Below, piece by piece: positions 61,301 through 63,865 of a DNA stretch of 64,000 nt (position 1 is the stretch's first letter; the number at the start of each line of letters is the position of its first letter). The notes beneath the pieces are model-generated. The model was not told the origin of the DNA. It did not search any database and saw only the letters and a program-made list of their open reading frames with translations. The DNA is from Hanleya hanleyi. Taxonomy: Eukaryota; Mollusca; Polyplacophora; Lepidopleurida; Hanleyidae. Where the stretch lies: positions 37,495 to 101,494 of the forward strand of contig JAVTVY010025033.1 in assembly GCA_036873755.1 (NCBI GenBank). The letters run 5' to 3'. A program made the position numbers and the translations under genes.

Positions 61301-63865
61301 AATCAAATTACTGGTACTCATTTTACTGGTTTTCCCCGTTCTTGGTCCATTTTTCACACTTTCGCTGCCTTATCTCGAGGCAAAAAAAATCAAAATTTGT
61401 TTCACAATTTTTTCACTTAAAAAAAACTGCTACGAAACACTTCCGACAAGATGACGTCAAGGTGACGTTAAGAGAGTCTCCAGTGAAATCCCTTTTCTAT
61501 TTTATTGTGGAGAAGCGTTAGATCTCTGGCACAAGGAACACGAAACAAATCTAATCTAAGACAGGGAATGGTACATGTACCCTTGTGAACGTCTAGTCCA
61601 GATAAGGCAATGATTTGCAATTGCAAATAAGCATGCATTGTATTATGCCGTATCTTACAAAGATCCACTGTATTATACCATATATAACAGTATACATTAT
61701 GTAATTCACAGGGAGCACAACAATGTCATCGCCGCTGCATCGGAAGGTGCTAGTACCAGCATCAAACTAGTCGCCAACATAGCTGCCAATCTCATCGCCT
61801 TCATCGCCGTCAAACACTTTGTCAATGCTACATTAACCTGGTTTGGTCATCGTGCTGGATTGTATGATCCTGAGTTGACCTTTGAGGTATGGCATACTGT
61901 ACTAGTAGTGTATTAACACATGCCACAGCCAGAAATAAAGCGATAACTATCACCTCGAAAAGGTGATGAGTTAGACCAATCACCCTCTTTTATGATCACA
62001 TGTAAAAATGATGACCAACACCTCTAAAGAGAATTGAGCAATGATAGTAAATTTAGGTCATCATCCTTCAAGGATGATGAGGCAAAATCTTCTCCCTTAG
62101 AAAGTGATGGTCGTCACCATTTATAGGTGATGGCTCCAGCTCATCACCTTTTAAATGTGATGGCCAGATTTGATCACCATTAAAGGGTGATGGGTCATCA
62201 CCTTTTTTTTCTGGCTACGCATATCACTTTCGCATGAATTAAATACTCGATTCGTTCGCGATTTGAGTTAAAAGATTCGCAAAACTTGGGTGTCAGCGAA
62301 GATGAATTAATGGTATTAAATAATAGCAGGTATGCAAACCTTGCCTATAGCCGCATAATCGCGAGAAATCGCGCAAATAACATCTTTCACAGTGTTACAG
62401 TCAAGCTGGCGATCTCTGGTGACATATAGGCGACAATTACTGCAACAGCAATGGACCATTTGCGTACACTTCGCCGTCCATAAGATGGCTTGCGAATCGT
62501 GTGTCTCCATTATCGCGGAGCGATATCCGGTATTTTACCGGATTCTGCTCGGCCTTCATCCGGTGGAGAACAGACTGGAGAAATCTGATAAATTACAGGT
62601 TTTCATACCACTTCGGAAACAGATATTGCTTACAAAACATATAGGTATGAATAACTTTCTTATCATCCAAGAGGTGTTGCAGATTTGAAAGTAGGACATC
62701 ACATGACTCGAAAATGGCGGATTACGTTGGGGTTACGTCGGTAGACTTTAGTTGATTGGCTGACGAAGTCACGTGGTATTGCTTTATGGAAATTCCCTCT
62801 TGCAGTTGCCGAAAGTAGGCTGAACATGGATACACACGATTCCAGGGTCAGTCTTATCGCGTATAGATGACCCAGATGGTTACAGGTTGCAATTGGACTT
62901 CTCACGAATTATAGACACGACGTCTACATTTTTATTTCAAAATTCAAAAGAGTCCATCCAATAAGTATCGGTGGATTGCAAAAGCACAGATAAAAGTAGG
63001 CGATTTACAAGTTAGATTCATGAAGTCATTGTTGCCATGCAGCCAGTATTTAAAAGCGGTGCAGGACAAACGTCGCATTACATGGAAAATAATATTGGCA
63101 AACATATTCTCGAATCTGAATCAGTGAAAAGATCAAATCGTGACTATGGACGAGAAAATCCCTTGCTCCGATCGTCTCCGATATATCACAGAAAATCTTC
63201 GGGTGGCAAAAGTGAAACAAACTACAGGTAGGCCCAGATATGATGTTGAAGGGGTCGTTGTCGAGCATTCCAGCAACGTTGTGAATATAATATCATGTCA
63301 TGAATTTACATGTACTTGTCTGTGTGATAACGCTAATCAGAATTTCCTAAGATATGCACATGGGAGGACGGGATTGGGGCGAGGGAGGATATGTTTCTTA
63401 ATCAACGTCGGTTCAACGATGATACTATATGTCCCTTGCTTTCCTTGGGGGGAAGGAGATTAAAAGACGTATTCGTATGACTGGTGCTGATTTAAGGGGC
63501 GACCTTTCTTTCTTTTCCAAGCAATGAGTATGCTGTTATACTTGTATCAGTTTCAATAATGACTTTTCTTTCTTTCTTCACCTCCACAGTTAATCTGTTC
63601 GTACGTGTTTTGGCCTTTGGCATATTTGATGGGGGTCCATGCTGTAGACTGTAGGACTGTGGCCGAACTGATCGGTATTAAAACCTTCGTCAATGAGTTT
63701 GTCGCTTACGTTGCCCTGGGAAAAATTATAACAAATCGTGCTACTCTCGCTAAATACGAGTACAATATGACACTTGTTGATTGGGAGAACGGCACCTGGG
63801 TACATATTGGTCGAGACATCTATCTAAACGCTACGAATACAACGCTGGAATACGGTATATTACAG
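13193..63865 (+). CDS. SLC28A: Concentrative nucleoside transporter gene (SLC28/CNT family), nine exons, 3' incomplete
   Basis: Joining 13193-13339, 35823-36247, 45583-45736, 46413-46604, 56394-56555, 58086-58211, 60915-61048, 61712-61886 and 63590-63865 keeps one frame with consensus GT/AG ends. It gives about 597 residues, against about 650-690 in full-length animal CNTs. Family signatures include [69 protein letters not shown] and [12 protein letters not shown]. CNTs are plasma-membrane symporters that couple nucleoside uptake to Na+ (or H+). The three usual Pfam parts are in order: N-terminal transporter domain (exons B-C), gate domain (D-E) and C-terminal transporter domain (F-H). The last helices, including the usual GFAN.SSIG segment, lie outside the window. 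Introns range from 0.66 to 22 kb and hold most of the mobile elements listed here. Confidence 0.9.
13445..15010 (+). repeat. Pyrimidine-rich satellite in intron 1, copy 1
   Basis: About 1.55 kb of loosely tandem units built from CATCAACTCTCCCTCCCGCA, CACACCATCCTCTCCC and related words, with longer higher-order repeats (for example 13820-14050 against 14103-14320). The + strand is almost purine-poor. It therefore stays open in all three + frames, and ORFs of 332 and 483 codons appear that are not genes. The array begins about 100 bases after the exon 1 donor and ends with GACTCTTCCCTCCATATGAA. Confidence 0.85.
15125..15340. other. Short stretch between satellite and SINE-like repeat
   Basis: Contains a copy of the 'gctggtggaNgtttcgtNccgaggc' dispersed motif (15127-15165) also seen at 11250-11290 and, inverted, at 21975-22010. 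Nothing else recognised. Confidence 0.4.
15341..15690 (+). repeat. SINE-like repeat joined to a diverged copy of dispersed repeat family A
   Basis: Starts GAGTGAGTGAGTAGCTGGGG, continues with taacgtcgtgtttaac and the 'cagtcatatcacgNggtgcc' block shared with 10245-10330. It then passes into TTTGTATCTAATACCACTGA and gccggtgctaggggccgtgt (family A, compare 10990-11045). The SINE end and family A may therefore be parts of one larger composite repeat. Confidence 0.55.
16065..16275 (+). pseudogene. Duplicated and broken copy of transporter exon 1 with its 5' flank
   Basis: Closely matches 13085-13280, including ctggatatttcgaattggtgaaca and the start ATG (16183). The reading begins [18 protein letters not shown] and then meets TAG at 16273-16275, where homology to exon 1 stops and a MITE-related sequence begins. 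The donor site is missing, so this copy cannot serve as a normal exon 1. The distance between the two ATGs is 2990 bases. Confidence 0.75.
16276..16601. mobile_element. Degraded copy of the TTAA/CCCTACCTGGCC MITE family
   Basis: Shares with 41049-41634 the left-end remnant ctacctagccggggg, the 'ctctatcNgaaaatg' block, TGATGACGTCACAGTG and 'gccattttgaatttagtcatgatc'. The right end is lost. It sits exactly where the duplicated exon 1 loses homology (16275), and the satellite homology resumes at about 16602. Confidence 0.6.
16602..17805 (+). repeat. Pyrimidine-rich satellite, copy 2
   Basis: The start (catcctctctgccttcgcacaacacttgc) matches 13455-13485, and the end, GACTCTTCCCTCCATATGAA near 17785, matches the end of copy 1. 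The array between is of the same word type, with an extra C14-like run near 17623-17636. Together with the exon copy it shows duplication of a segment of about 3 kb. Confidence 0.75.
17820..19025. other. Intron 1 stretch without genes
   Basis: AT-rich. Contains a truncated relative of the 6282-6569 MITE near 17849-17880 (TTCTCTAAAAAAAACTTGAG). No other feature recognised. Confidence 0.5.
19031..20070. mobile_element. MITE with CACTGTAAAAAG termini and TA target duplication
   Basis: The left end CACTGTAAAAAGCAAGGTTT and the right end (reverse complement CACTGTAAAAAGGAAGTTTT) are near-perfect terminal inverted repeats. TA lies directly outside both ends (19029-19030 and 20071-20072). The interior carries repeated 'gtttNaaacac' and 'ggtgttttgaaacNcc' words. 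No transposase is present. TA target and CACTGT ends fit a Tc1/mariner-type MITE. Confidence 0.75.
20075..21690. other. Intron 1 stretch without genes
   Basis: Single-copy-looking AT-rich DNA. The 178-codon open frame at 21213-21749 runs into an inverted copy of repeat family A and contains a 'ggttgccatggtaac' repeat word, so I do not treat it as a gene. Confidence 0.5.
21692..21800 (-). repeat. Dispersed repeat family A, inverted copy
   Basis: The reverse complement reads gtttatctaataccgttcaa, ggccgtgtggccatgtcatt and 'cNacatgaacagctNcaataaaa', as in 11000-11080. It is followed at 21965-22015 by an inverted copy of the gtggacgtttcgtccccgag word. Confidence 0.6.
22205..22455. repeat. Probable dispersed repeat
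   Basis: Begins atagttcagtcagtatgtga, similar to the ends of the element at 52100-55890, and carries 'gcgtacgtccgtgtgtccc' and 'ggatggaagcttcattggg' segments. Its copy status cannot be shown within the window. Confidence 0.3.
22665..23045 (+). repeat. Dispersed repeat family A, copy 2
   Basis: Near full-length match to 10838-11225, from cgggccttacggactagtct to ccttatatgtgttgtaatta. Differences are point changes and small indels. Confidence 0.7.
23479..23700. mobile_element. Small MITE with CACTGCGAAAAA termini
   Basis: The left CACTGCGAAAAAGTCTGTTG and the right end (reverse complement CATTGCGAAAAAAATGTGTT) are inverted repeats. Inside, AACAC/GTGTTG words recur on both strands, so the element folds back. 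TA precedes the left end; the right flank reads GATA. Confidence 0.6.
24034..24056. repeat. (TC)n microsatellite
   Basis: A run of CTCTCTCTCT type dinucleotides of about 20 bases in intron 1. Confidence 0.8.
24325..24790 (-). mobile_element. 3' fragment of a minus-strand non-LTR retrotransposon
   Basis: The minus-strand reading at 24744-24514 contains [20 protein letters not shown] and WNKLPSS, like the C-terminal 'xxGxxxWNxLP' segment of Jockey/CR1-type ORF2 proteins. The sequence beyond its stop ends, on the minus strand, in attggtgaaataaatttcaa and ttcaattttgatcac, resembling a short-repeat retroelement tail. Nothing upstream of this C-terminal piece is preserved. Confidence 0.4.
24850..26530. 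other. Intron 1 stretch without genes
   Basis: AT-rich DNA. ORFs are short. The 99-codon minus-strand frame at 25643-25942 resembles nothing known to me. Confidence 0.45.
26609..26698. repeat. 18-bp tandem repeat, five units
   Basis: Five successive 18-base units of the form GTGACGTNATCACCNGAA start at 26609, 26627, 26645, 26663 and 26681. Each unit contains a TGACG/TGATG core that resembles a half CRE (TGACGT). Confidence 0.8.
26755..26880. repeat. Short imperfect repeat, tatagggagcaatg words
   Basis: The word (gg)tatagggagcaatg recurs near 26758, 26778, 26808 and 26864, with gagaag and gtgaaatgtg spacers. An irregular minisatellite. Confidence 0.55.
27020..27910 (-). repeat. Minisatellite of GAATGATTGGATGAATGACCGGATG units
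   Basis: About 0.9 kb of variable units made from GGGGGAATGATTGGATGAAT and GACCGGATGACCGGATG words, of about 26-40 bases each. The periodicity keeps the minus strand open in two long frames (179 and 161 codons reading [19 protein letters not shown] repeats); these are not genes. Confidence 0.85.
28085..28980. other. Intron 1 stretch without genes
   Basis: AT-rich DNA with only short frames; no repeat structure recognised. Confidence 0.5.
28997..29200. repeat. Foldback repeat of about 200 bp
   Basis: AGTTGCATAAAAATGGATTT with gctcgaacaaaatgtga (about 29000-29040) is matched in inverted orientation by 29150-29200 (reverse complement agttgcataaaaatgaattg and gtcgaataaaatgtga). A small inverted-repeat element or hairpin. 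Confidence 0.5.
29450..29940. repeat. Imperfect inverted repeat with a cysteine-rich open frame inside
   Basis: The left arm (29453-29560, ctccggattggtaatta and later gacgaaaagacca) pairs with the reverse complement of 29850-29935 (ctccggattgataatta, gaggaaaagtccag). Between them a 76-codon + frame (29622-29852) has two CxxC-like pairs ([13 protein letters not shown]). It could be a remnant of a small DNA transposon; no family is recognised. Confidence 0.4.
30030..31600. other. Intron 1 stretch without genes
   Basis: AT-rich. A short dispersed word at 30725-30785 (cagcgcatgctccatttcgcag and 'ttattagacccccagcgNggtggttg') recurs at 36663-36975. Otherwise nothing recognised. Confidence 0.45.
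31610..31709 (-). mobile_element. SINE tail fragment
   Basis: Ends with gttgaaagcgacgttaaatc and CACTCACTCACTC, identical in layout to the end of the SINE at 7819-7989. Only about 100 bases are recognisable. Confidence 0.5.
32100..32138 (+). repeat. Perfect 39-bp inverted repeat, left arm
   Basis: Begins AGCTGAACGACTATCGTCTG and ends aagcactgcccgca. Its exact reverse complement lies at 32416-32454, with a loop of 277 bases between the arms. No mismatch is visible over the 39 bases. Confidence 0.9.
32416..32454 (-). repeat. Perfect 39-bp inverted repeat, right arm
   Basis: Starts TGCGGGCAGTGCTTGTAGCC and ends gtcgttcagct, the exact reverse complement of 32100-32138. Homology stops abruptly on both sides. 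Confidence 0.9.
32460..35080. other. Intron 1 stretch without genes
   Basis: AT-rich DNA with repeated words typical of diverged dispersed repeats (for example 'agtggtttag' at 32978 and 33163, 'gaccttgacc' near 33370). No coding evidence. Confidence 0.45.
35083..35548 (-). repeat. 22-bp minisatellite upstream of transporter exon 2
   Basis: About 21 copies of the 22-base unit TAGTTTCCACAGGGTAAAGT plus gg, with few variants (an AT for AG change, one unit shortened by about one base, and short insertions of gtagtg). All three minus frames stay open through it and give [13 protein letters not shown] repeats of 154-197 codons, which are artefacts. It ends 275 bases before the exon acceptor at 35822. 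Confidence 0.9.
35823..36247 (+). CDS. SLC28A: Transporter exon A (residues about 50-191)
   Basis: Preceded by a T-rich tract and the acceptor ttaattcag (35814-35822) and followed by the donor GTGAGT (36248). It encodes a very acidic cytoplasmic stretch ([19 protein letters not shown]), then two hydrophobic helices (about residues 106-130 and 140-162) and ends in a basic, charged loop ([14 protein letters not shown]). The ATG at 35808 is in frame but lies in the polypyrimidine/acceptor region and is not taken as a start. The exon ends with two bases of the tryptophan codon that is completed in exon B. Confidence 0.85.
36260..37190. other. Start of intron 2, dispersed repeat words only
   Basis: 36425-36475 resembles 10150-10225 ('gacgNgtgaaNattgNatgtcgNat'). 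36655-36715 and 36945-36975 resemble 30715-30785. These are pieces of a dispersed repeat; no gene. Confidence 0.45.
37190..37410. repeat. Repeat shared with 45180-45430, left copy
   Basis: A C-run (37198-37211) with CA repeats is followed by a 'cctaaagtNacatgNcac' segment, then 'gctttgtggtggaatattgctacNtttgaatac' and 'acgtcgtactg'. The same order (C-rich, cctaaagtaacagggcacc, gctttggagtggaacattgctattc, gcgtcgtactg) occurs at 45188-45425. Confidence 0.5.
37664..38376 (-). pseudogene. C-terminal part of the minus-strand retrotransposon ORF2
   Basis: Minus-strand reading with [20 protein letters not shown] and [12 protein letters not shown], then [14 protein letters not shown]. This is the cysteine/histidine-containing tail common in non-LTR polyproteins and in reverse transcriptase gag-like tails. 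It ends CKGK with a stop at 37664. The frame between 38010 and 38376 is broken. Confidence 0.6.
38377..38799. mobile_element. TTAA-flanked MITE inside the retrotransposon
   Basis: Bounded by TTAA at 38377-38380 and 38796-38799. The left end reads TTAACCCTACCTGCTGGCCG, and the right end has a decayed inverted copy (gggggcatttcgtccccctc). It shares its left-end sequence and several interior words ('agagcttgactcaagggtata', 'gccatcttggat') with 41049-41634. TTAA target choice and CCC-starting ends are typical of piggyBac-type elements. It splits the retrotransposon coding sequence, so it is younger. Confidence 0.7.
38800..39205 (-). pseudogene. Middle C-terminal part of the retrotransposon ORF2
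   Basis: Minus-strand reading includes [29 protein letters not shown] and [19 protein letters not shown], then VRGELGRLP, which is the usual segment after the RT thumb in this retroelement group. There is at least one frameshift near 39055. Confidence 0.65.
41049..41634. mobile_element. Complete TTAA-flanked MITE (piggyBac-type)
   Basis: TTAA at 41049-41052 and 41631-41634. The left end reads TTAACCCTATCTGGCC, followed by a G-run and GGCGGAAAGTGCCCCCC. The right end reads the inverse, GGGGGGCACTTTCCGCC, C-run, GGCCAGGTAGGGTTAA. The terminal inverted repeat is about 45 bases. The interior contains TGATGACGTCACAGTGACGT and gccattttgaattta. It is the best-preserved copy of the family also seen at 16276 and 38377. 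Confidence 0.85.
41690..42590. repeat. Diverged tandem repeat of about 350 bp (atggccgcc/aaccgttcagc units)
   Basis: The run ggccgcctaaccgttcagct, 'ttttgcattcNgtgcaacagac', 'aNtctgtatctatcaNgNttcaNgagaataa' at 41730-41860 recurs at 42072-42190. The 'agtttcgcatcaatcggtttagcggtttcagaggagatgatc' part at 42000-42040 recurs at 42400-42442. The 'ccgacaattttgattggNcgatggc' part at 41906 recurs at 42307. This is a partly tandem dispersed repeat, not coding. Confidence 0.65.
42942..43076. repeat. 45-bp tandem repeat, three units
   Basis: Three units beginning GGTACCTGCCTAACCAGCAT start at 42944, 42989 and 43034. The last unit diverges (attcacaaaatgttcatccc). Confidence 0.85.
43080..44340. other. Stretch without genes inside the 5.4 kb insertion
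   Basis: Two related blocks (43725-43830 and 43960-44045, sharing 'accaccccNNccaNccagNacagccatcccgtagaNc') suggest an old duplication of about 240 bases. No coding capacity recognised. Confidence 0.4.
44610..45003 (-). pseudogene. Reverse transcriptase core of the minus-strand retrotransposon
   Basis: Minus-strand open piece of about 130 codons with [18 protein letters not shown] and catalytic [10 protein letters not shown], then [13 protein letters not shown]. The usual VRQGD block reads VRQRD here. It is cut off at the insertion junction near 44610 and has no endonuclease domain upstream. Confidence 0.8.
45005..45530. repeat. Intron 2 repeats: cgtcgtactg words and a copy of 37190-37410
   Basis: The word acgtcNtactgNgacg recurs at about 45026, 45067, 45413, 45462 and 45505, each with 'gcaacaaNcgaa' or 'gNaacaNtcg' following at a similar distance. 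The part 45180-45430 repeats 37190-37400. Confidence 0.5.
45583..45736 (+). CDS. SLC28A: Transporter exon B (residues about 191-242)
   Basis: Acceptor ctctttccacag (45571-45582) and donor GTGAGC (45737). Completes the tryptophan codon from exon A, then encodes a hydrophobic helix ([15 protein letters not shown]), [15 protein letters not shown] and a second helix ([12 protein letters not shown]), ending NPAK in phase 0. In animal CNTs the matching place has the pattern D..K.P.QL.S..G, the start of the N-terminal transporter domain. Confidence 0.9.
46413..46604 (+). CDS. SLC28A: Transporter exon C (residues about 243-306)
   Basis: Acceptor ttaattacag (46403-46412) and donor GTATGG (46605). Encodes [57 protein letters not shown] and HFFAFK. 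The W(R)xVxWGLxLQFxLGLxxLR, FxWLGxxxxxFLxYxxxGxxFVFG pattern is a hallmark of CNTs. Phase 0 on both sides. Confidence 0.95.
46690..46880 (+). repeat. Purine-rich tract in intron 4
   Basis: About 190 bases of almost pure GGAGGA/AGGAAG composition with few pyrimidines, starting about 85 bases after the exon C donor. The minus strand gives a leucine-rich open frame that is an artefact. Confidence 0.7.
47390..47920 (-). repeat. Subterminal tandem repeats, left arm of second Polinton
   Basis: About four units of some 150 bases with GTGGACCCCTAATGGTCCGA-type and 'cgagtgaggtatcagtgNgaagc' blocks (near 47388, 47515, 47672, 47838), in inverse orientation to the arrays at 1705-2870 and 51330-51960. 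CGCGCATGCGCAG at 47621-47633, and weaker GCATGCGCA-like sites near 47359, 47775 and 47940, mark the units. Confidence 0.75.
47621..47632. promoter_or_regulatory. NRF1-type palindrome in left-arm repeat
   Basis: CGCGCATGCGCA fits YGCGCAYGCGCR and lies at the same place of the unit as the sites at 1819 and 1972. Confidence 0.4.
47990..48130 (-). pseudogene. Truncated C2H2 zinc-finger gene, left arm
   Basis: Minus-strand reading [20 protein letters not shown], then EKNIHG. The finger spacing is C-x2-C-x12-H, but the first zinc-binding histidine position reads R/P ([10 protein letters not shown] against [10 protein letters not shown] in the right arm). Homology to the right-arm gene ends about 30 codons later, where roughly 820 bases present in the right arm are missing here. 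A TATA box (48128-48134) lies just upstream. Confidence 0.65.
48128..48134 (-). promoter_or_regulatory. TATA box upstream of the left-arm zinc-finger sequence
   Basis: On the minus strand TATAAAA lies in 'ctgtctataaaagcaattcc', about 60 bases before the zinc-finger reading. The equivalent place in the right arm reads 'ctgtctataacagcaagt', a damaged TATA. Confidence 0.45.
48190..48350. repeat. Short tandem words, tcaacgcc(cgtc)
   Basis: The words cctcaacgcccgtct, caacaccttaacgcccgtct and caacgccttgacg recur within 160 bases of the left arm. An expanded version of the caacgccc word in the hairpins at 49905 and 51104. Confidence 0.6.
48461..48703 (-). CDS. Small Polinton ORF of unknown function
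   Basis: An 80-codon reading starts [20 protein letters not shown] and ends in TTTRA followed by TAG. The right arm (50155-50270, + strand) contains the inverted copy of its last part. There the TAG position reads CAG and the frame continues about 20 codons further, to [20 protein letters not shown] and a stop. So the left copy has probably gained a premature stop. The sequence looks helical and hydrophilic; no domain is recognised. Confidence 0.45.
   Translation of the reverse strand: MSTMVSTLFESYNDDILAEALRQANVDYYKAQAGITVQQERMRCHLITLIGDFQWMTRVCLLLHKKQIVPKEGTNTTTRA
48738..48920 (-). CDS. Small ORF of unknown function between ATPase and 80-codon ORF
   Basis: 60 codons, [20 protein letters not shown] onward, on the same strand as its neighbours and 35 bases from the next ORF. 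No recognised motif. It may be the remnant of a small Polinton protein or chance. Confidence 0.3.
   Translation of the reverse strand: MDDEMGETLGATENKFRHKGYSKEEGAILPITHWHIGTQTTTGFTSAVCRPRDPYEIVGL
48945..49790 (-). pseudogene. Polinton packaging ATPase (FtsK/HerA-like), two frameshifts
   Basis: The minus strand shows the motifs of Polinton/adintovirus genome-packaging ATPases in order. A Walker A-like loop [10 protein letters not shown] (near 49690) has M where S or T normally follows the lysine. A Walker B motif [11 protein letters not shown] lies near 49470. A sensor-like block (reading [12 protein letters not shown] in the second frame) lies near 49400, and the C-terminal [13 protein letters not shown] block near 49200. 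The central block lies in a different frame from its two neighbours, so two compensating frameshifts lie near 49405 and 49270. A proline/glutamine-rich tail follows to 48945. The ATPase would pump DNA into a capsid; this copy is broken. Confidence 0.75.
49843..49970. repeat. Inverted repeat with CCACCACCGGGCG hairpin, left copy
   Basis: Contains CACCACCACCGGGCGTAAAC followed by GCCCGTCAACGCCCGGTGGTGG-type sequence, a strong hairpin. The block 49860-49970 matches 51104-51220 in inverse orientation (shared words: gtggactgatgag, cccctatatgta, gacaccacca). The zinc-finger gene lies between the two copies. Confidence 0.7.
50024..50115. repeat. Hairpin with ATCGTACGCATGCGCACG arms
   Basis: ATCGTACGCATGCGCACG at 50024-50041 is perfectly inverted at 50098-50115, and a second pair (gtggtgcaccc against tgggtgcacc) lies inside. 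The arms contain an NRF1-like GCATGCGCA core. Confidence 0.85.
50393..50870 (+). pseudogene. C2H2 zinc-finger protein gene, right arm, one frameshift
   Basis: The + strand reads [20 protein letters not shown], then QKNFH. This is one complete C-x2-C-x12-H-x4-H finger, followed by an acidic linker ([20 protein letters not shown]) and a helical part ([16 protein letters not shown]). The frame shifts near 50695 and then continues [11 protein letters not shown] to [10 protein letters not shown] and TAG 50868-50870. AATAAA follows at 50881. The first codon before G reads ATA in both arms, so the usual ATG may have been lost before the arms diverged. Single-finger proteins are common in Polintons and related viruses; their role is not known to me. 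Confidence 0.6.
50881..50886 (+). terminator. AATAAA signal after the zinc-finger gene
   Basis: AATAAA lies 11 bases after the TAG of the zinc-finger gene, followed by 'gattgaactttctg'. Confidence 0.45.
50890..51103. other. Non-coding part of the right arm
   Basis: No counterpart in the left arm. A second AATAAA lies at 50994-50999 near gggaataataaactatatg. No ORF recognised. Confidence 0.4.
51104..51220. repeat. Inverted repeat with CCACCACCGGGCG hairpin, right copy
   Basis: GCCACCACCGGGCGTTGACG and 'tcaacgcccggtggtggagg' form a hairpin of about 18 paired bases. The block is an inverted match of 49860-49970. Confidence 0.75.
51330..51965 (+). repeat. Subterminal tandem repeats, right arm of second Polinton
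   Basis: Four to five units of about 150 bases, with GGTCCACCTAGACC(A/C)C(A)AAA and 'actgatacctcactcgacNcaatcggacc' blocks. The units are marked by GCATGCGC-like sites near 51338, 51500 (weak), 51648, 51802 and 51948. Same family and orientation as 1705-2870. Confidence 0.8.
51948..51959. promoter_or_regulatory. NRF1-type palindrome in right-arm repeat
   Basis: TGCGCATGCGCA lies in 'gcccagtgcgcatgcgcacagtg', at the outer end of the array, at the place equivalent to 1819. Confidence 0.4.
52100..55890. mobile_element. Nested 3.8 kb inverted-repeat element without genes, inside the Polinton right arm
   Basis: The left end (tagtccagtcaatatgtgca near 52108, 'gcctNgtttcataaaagcat', 'gagagcatttctggatataaagccac') pairs in inverse orientation with 55770-55885 (reverse complement tagtccagttaatatgtgaa, 'ttttttcataaaagcatacaatttggca', 'gagcatttctggatatgaagccac'). 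The terminal inverted repeat is about 110-130 bases. GTC lies beside both ends (52097-52099 and 55891-55893), a possible 3-bp target duplication. The interior holds 'aagatggccgcc'-like words and short frames only, so the element is non-autonomous. Confidence 0.65.
56394..56555 (+). CDS. SLC28A: Transporter exon D (residues about 307-360)
   Basis: Acceptor attttgtgcag (56383-56393) and donor GTGGGT (56556). Encodes [54 protein letters not shown]. This is the TM with LPxIVFFSxxMSxLYYxGxMQ and the first re-entrant hairpin of CNTs. CNTs usually read MGT(T/S)xxESLxxAGNIFxxQTE; the last residues G359-Q360 are kept here and the T is replaced in exon E. Confidence 0.95.
56748..57176 (-). CDS. Unidentified minus-strand open frame in intron 5
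   Basis: Open from about 57174 to the stop at 56748, about 140 codons without an ATG start. It reads [20 protein letters not shown] and later [20 protein letters not shown]. Composition is protein-like (balanced charged and hydrophobic residues, no simple repeat), unlike most open frames here. No family is recognised. It could be an exon of an antisense gene, a processed pseudogene fragment, or chance. Confidence 0.25.
   Translation of the reverse strand, partial: PTYDIFLHIGDKCPSLVAIEKDMKRGINHQDILIHHTGNDIYLKPLENCILYHFSPTRSGLDQVRGHCVYHKAIKTTSDGVIERELRLVEVRTFSDIYNLGAFIAYQFIKIGYTIQEGSLFLQIFRTPFSDLKQNKTHLYVN
57180..58080. other. Rest of intron 5, nothing recognised
   Basis: AT-rich DNA with a short minus-strand frame (57205-57462) that resembles nothing known to me. 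Confidence 0.4.
58086..58211 (+). CDS. SLC28A: Transporter exon E (residues about 361-402)
   Basis: Acceptor ttctttcgatag (58074-58085) and donor GTAAGT (58212). Encodes [20 protein letters not shown], then [22 protein letters not shown]. With exon D it forms GQ-SEAPL, where most CNTs read (S/G/Q)(Q/M)TEAPL, and GAVMAAY where mammalian CNTs read G(S/T)(L/V)LGA(Y/F). The glutamate E362 of the nucleoside-contact motif is kept. Confidence 0.95.
58329..58557 (+). mobile_element. tRNA-derived SINE in intron 6
   Basis: The head has GGCTCTCGGTGGCCGAGTAG with an A-box-like TGGCCGAGTAG and a B box GGGTTCAAGCCC (58399-58410), the layout of a class II (Leu/Ser-like) tRNA with a long variable arm. It is followed by a conserved-type body, 'ctctccgggctttctccaccatta' and 'aaatatcttgagtgtggtatttaaccaaa', seen in many invertebrate SINEs. 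The head cannot fold as a working tRNA with certainty, and the tail is attached, so it is called a SINE. Confidence 0.65.
58645..58778. repeat. Long near-perfect hairpin
   Basis: Arms at 58645-58703 and 58728-58778 pair over about 55 bases. The left arm reads GGCTATTTAATATGAAAGTT and then gagtaagttttata. The right arm is its reverse complement, with a few mismatches (GGCAATTTAATATGAAAGTT on the other strand). The loop is about 25 bases. Confidence 0.85.
58790..60100. other. Intron 6 stretch without genes
   Basis: 59425-59530 (cacataacttgcaaaatggcggcagatgacg and gattggctgacg) resembles 62695-62765 (cacatgactcgaaaatggcgg, gattggctgacg), so a dispersed repeat is present. Otherwise nothing. Confidence 0.45.
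60104..60417. mobile_element. Candidate MITE with CCTACGAAGTAGG(C/T)TA ends
   Basis: CCTACGAAGTAGGTTAG at 60104-60120 and its inverse TAGCCTACTTCGTAGG at 60402-60417 bound 314 bases. Each end is itself a palindrome (CCTAC-GAAGTAGG). No target duplication was found and there is no coding content. Confidence 0.45.
60915..61048 (+). CDS. SLC28A: Transporter exon F (residues about 403-447)
   Basis: Acceptor tctattcaacag (60903-60914) and donor GTAAGG (61049). Encodes [44 protein letters not shown], and two bases of the next methionine codon. The [24 protein letters not shown] block is one of the strongest CNT signatures. The charged loop after it is of normal length. Confidence 0.95.
61712..61886 (+). 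CDS. SLC28A: Transporter exon G (residues about 447-505)
   Basis: Acceptor gtaattcacag (61701-61711) and donor GTATGG (61887). Completes ATG, then reads [40 protein letters not shown] and [18 protein letters not shown]. It matches the 'NxxEAASxGAxxxxxLVxNIxANLIAFxAxLxFxNxxLxWxG' region of CNTs. Phase 0 at the 3' end. Confidence 0.95.
61929..62217. mobile_element. Foldback MITE built from GGTGATG/CATCACC words
   Basis: The ends AGCCAGAAATAAAGC (61929) and, inverted, GTAGCCAGAAAAAAAAGG (62217) frame about 290 bases. The interior is full of AAAGGTGATG and CATCACCTTT words on both strands, able to fold into several stacked hairpins. No coding content. Confidence 0.6.
62225..63580. other. Rest of intron 8, nothing coding recognised
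   Basis: 62495-62560 (gtctccattatNgcggagcg) resembles 58550-58575, and 62695-62765 resembles 59425-59530. Both are pieces of dispersed repeats. The 98- and 107-codon + frames here resemble nothing known. Confidence 0.45.
63590..63865 (+). CDS. SLC28A: Transporter exon H (residues about 506-597)
   Basis: Acceptor tcacctccacag (63578-63589) and donor GTAAGT (63866). Encodes [40 protein letters not shown] and [18 protein letters not shown], then a segment with four N-glycosylation sequons (N564-MT, N572-GT, N585-AT, N588-TT) ending YGILQ. QxICSYxxxPxAxxMG and GIKxFxNEFVAY are CNT family blocks. In solved bacterial CNT structure the glutamate of the NEF block takes part in nucleoside binding. 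The remaining C-terminal exon(s) lie beyond the window. Confidence 0.95.
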
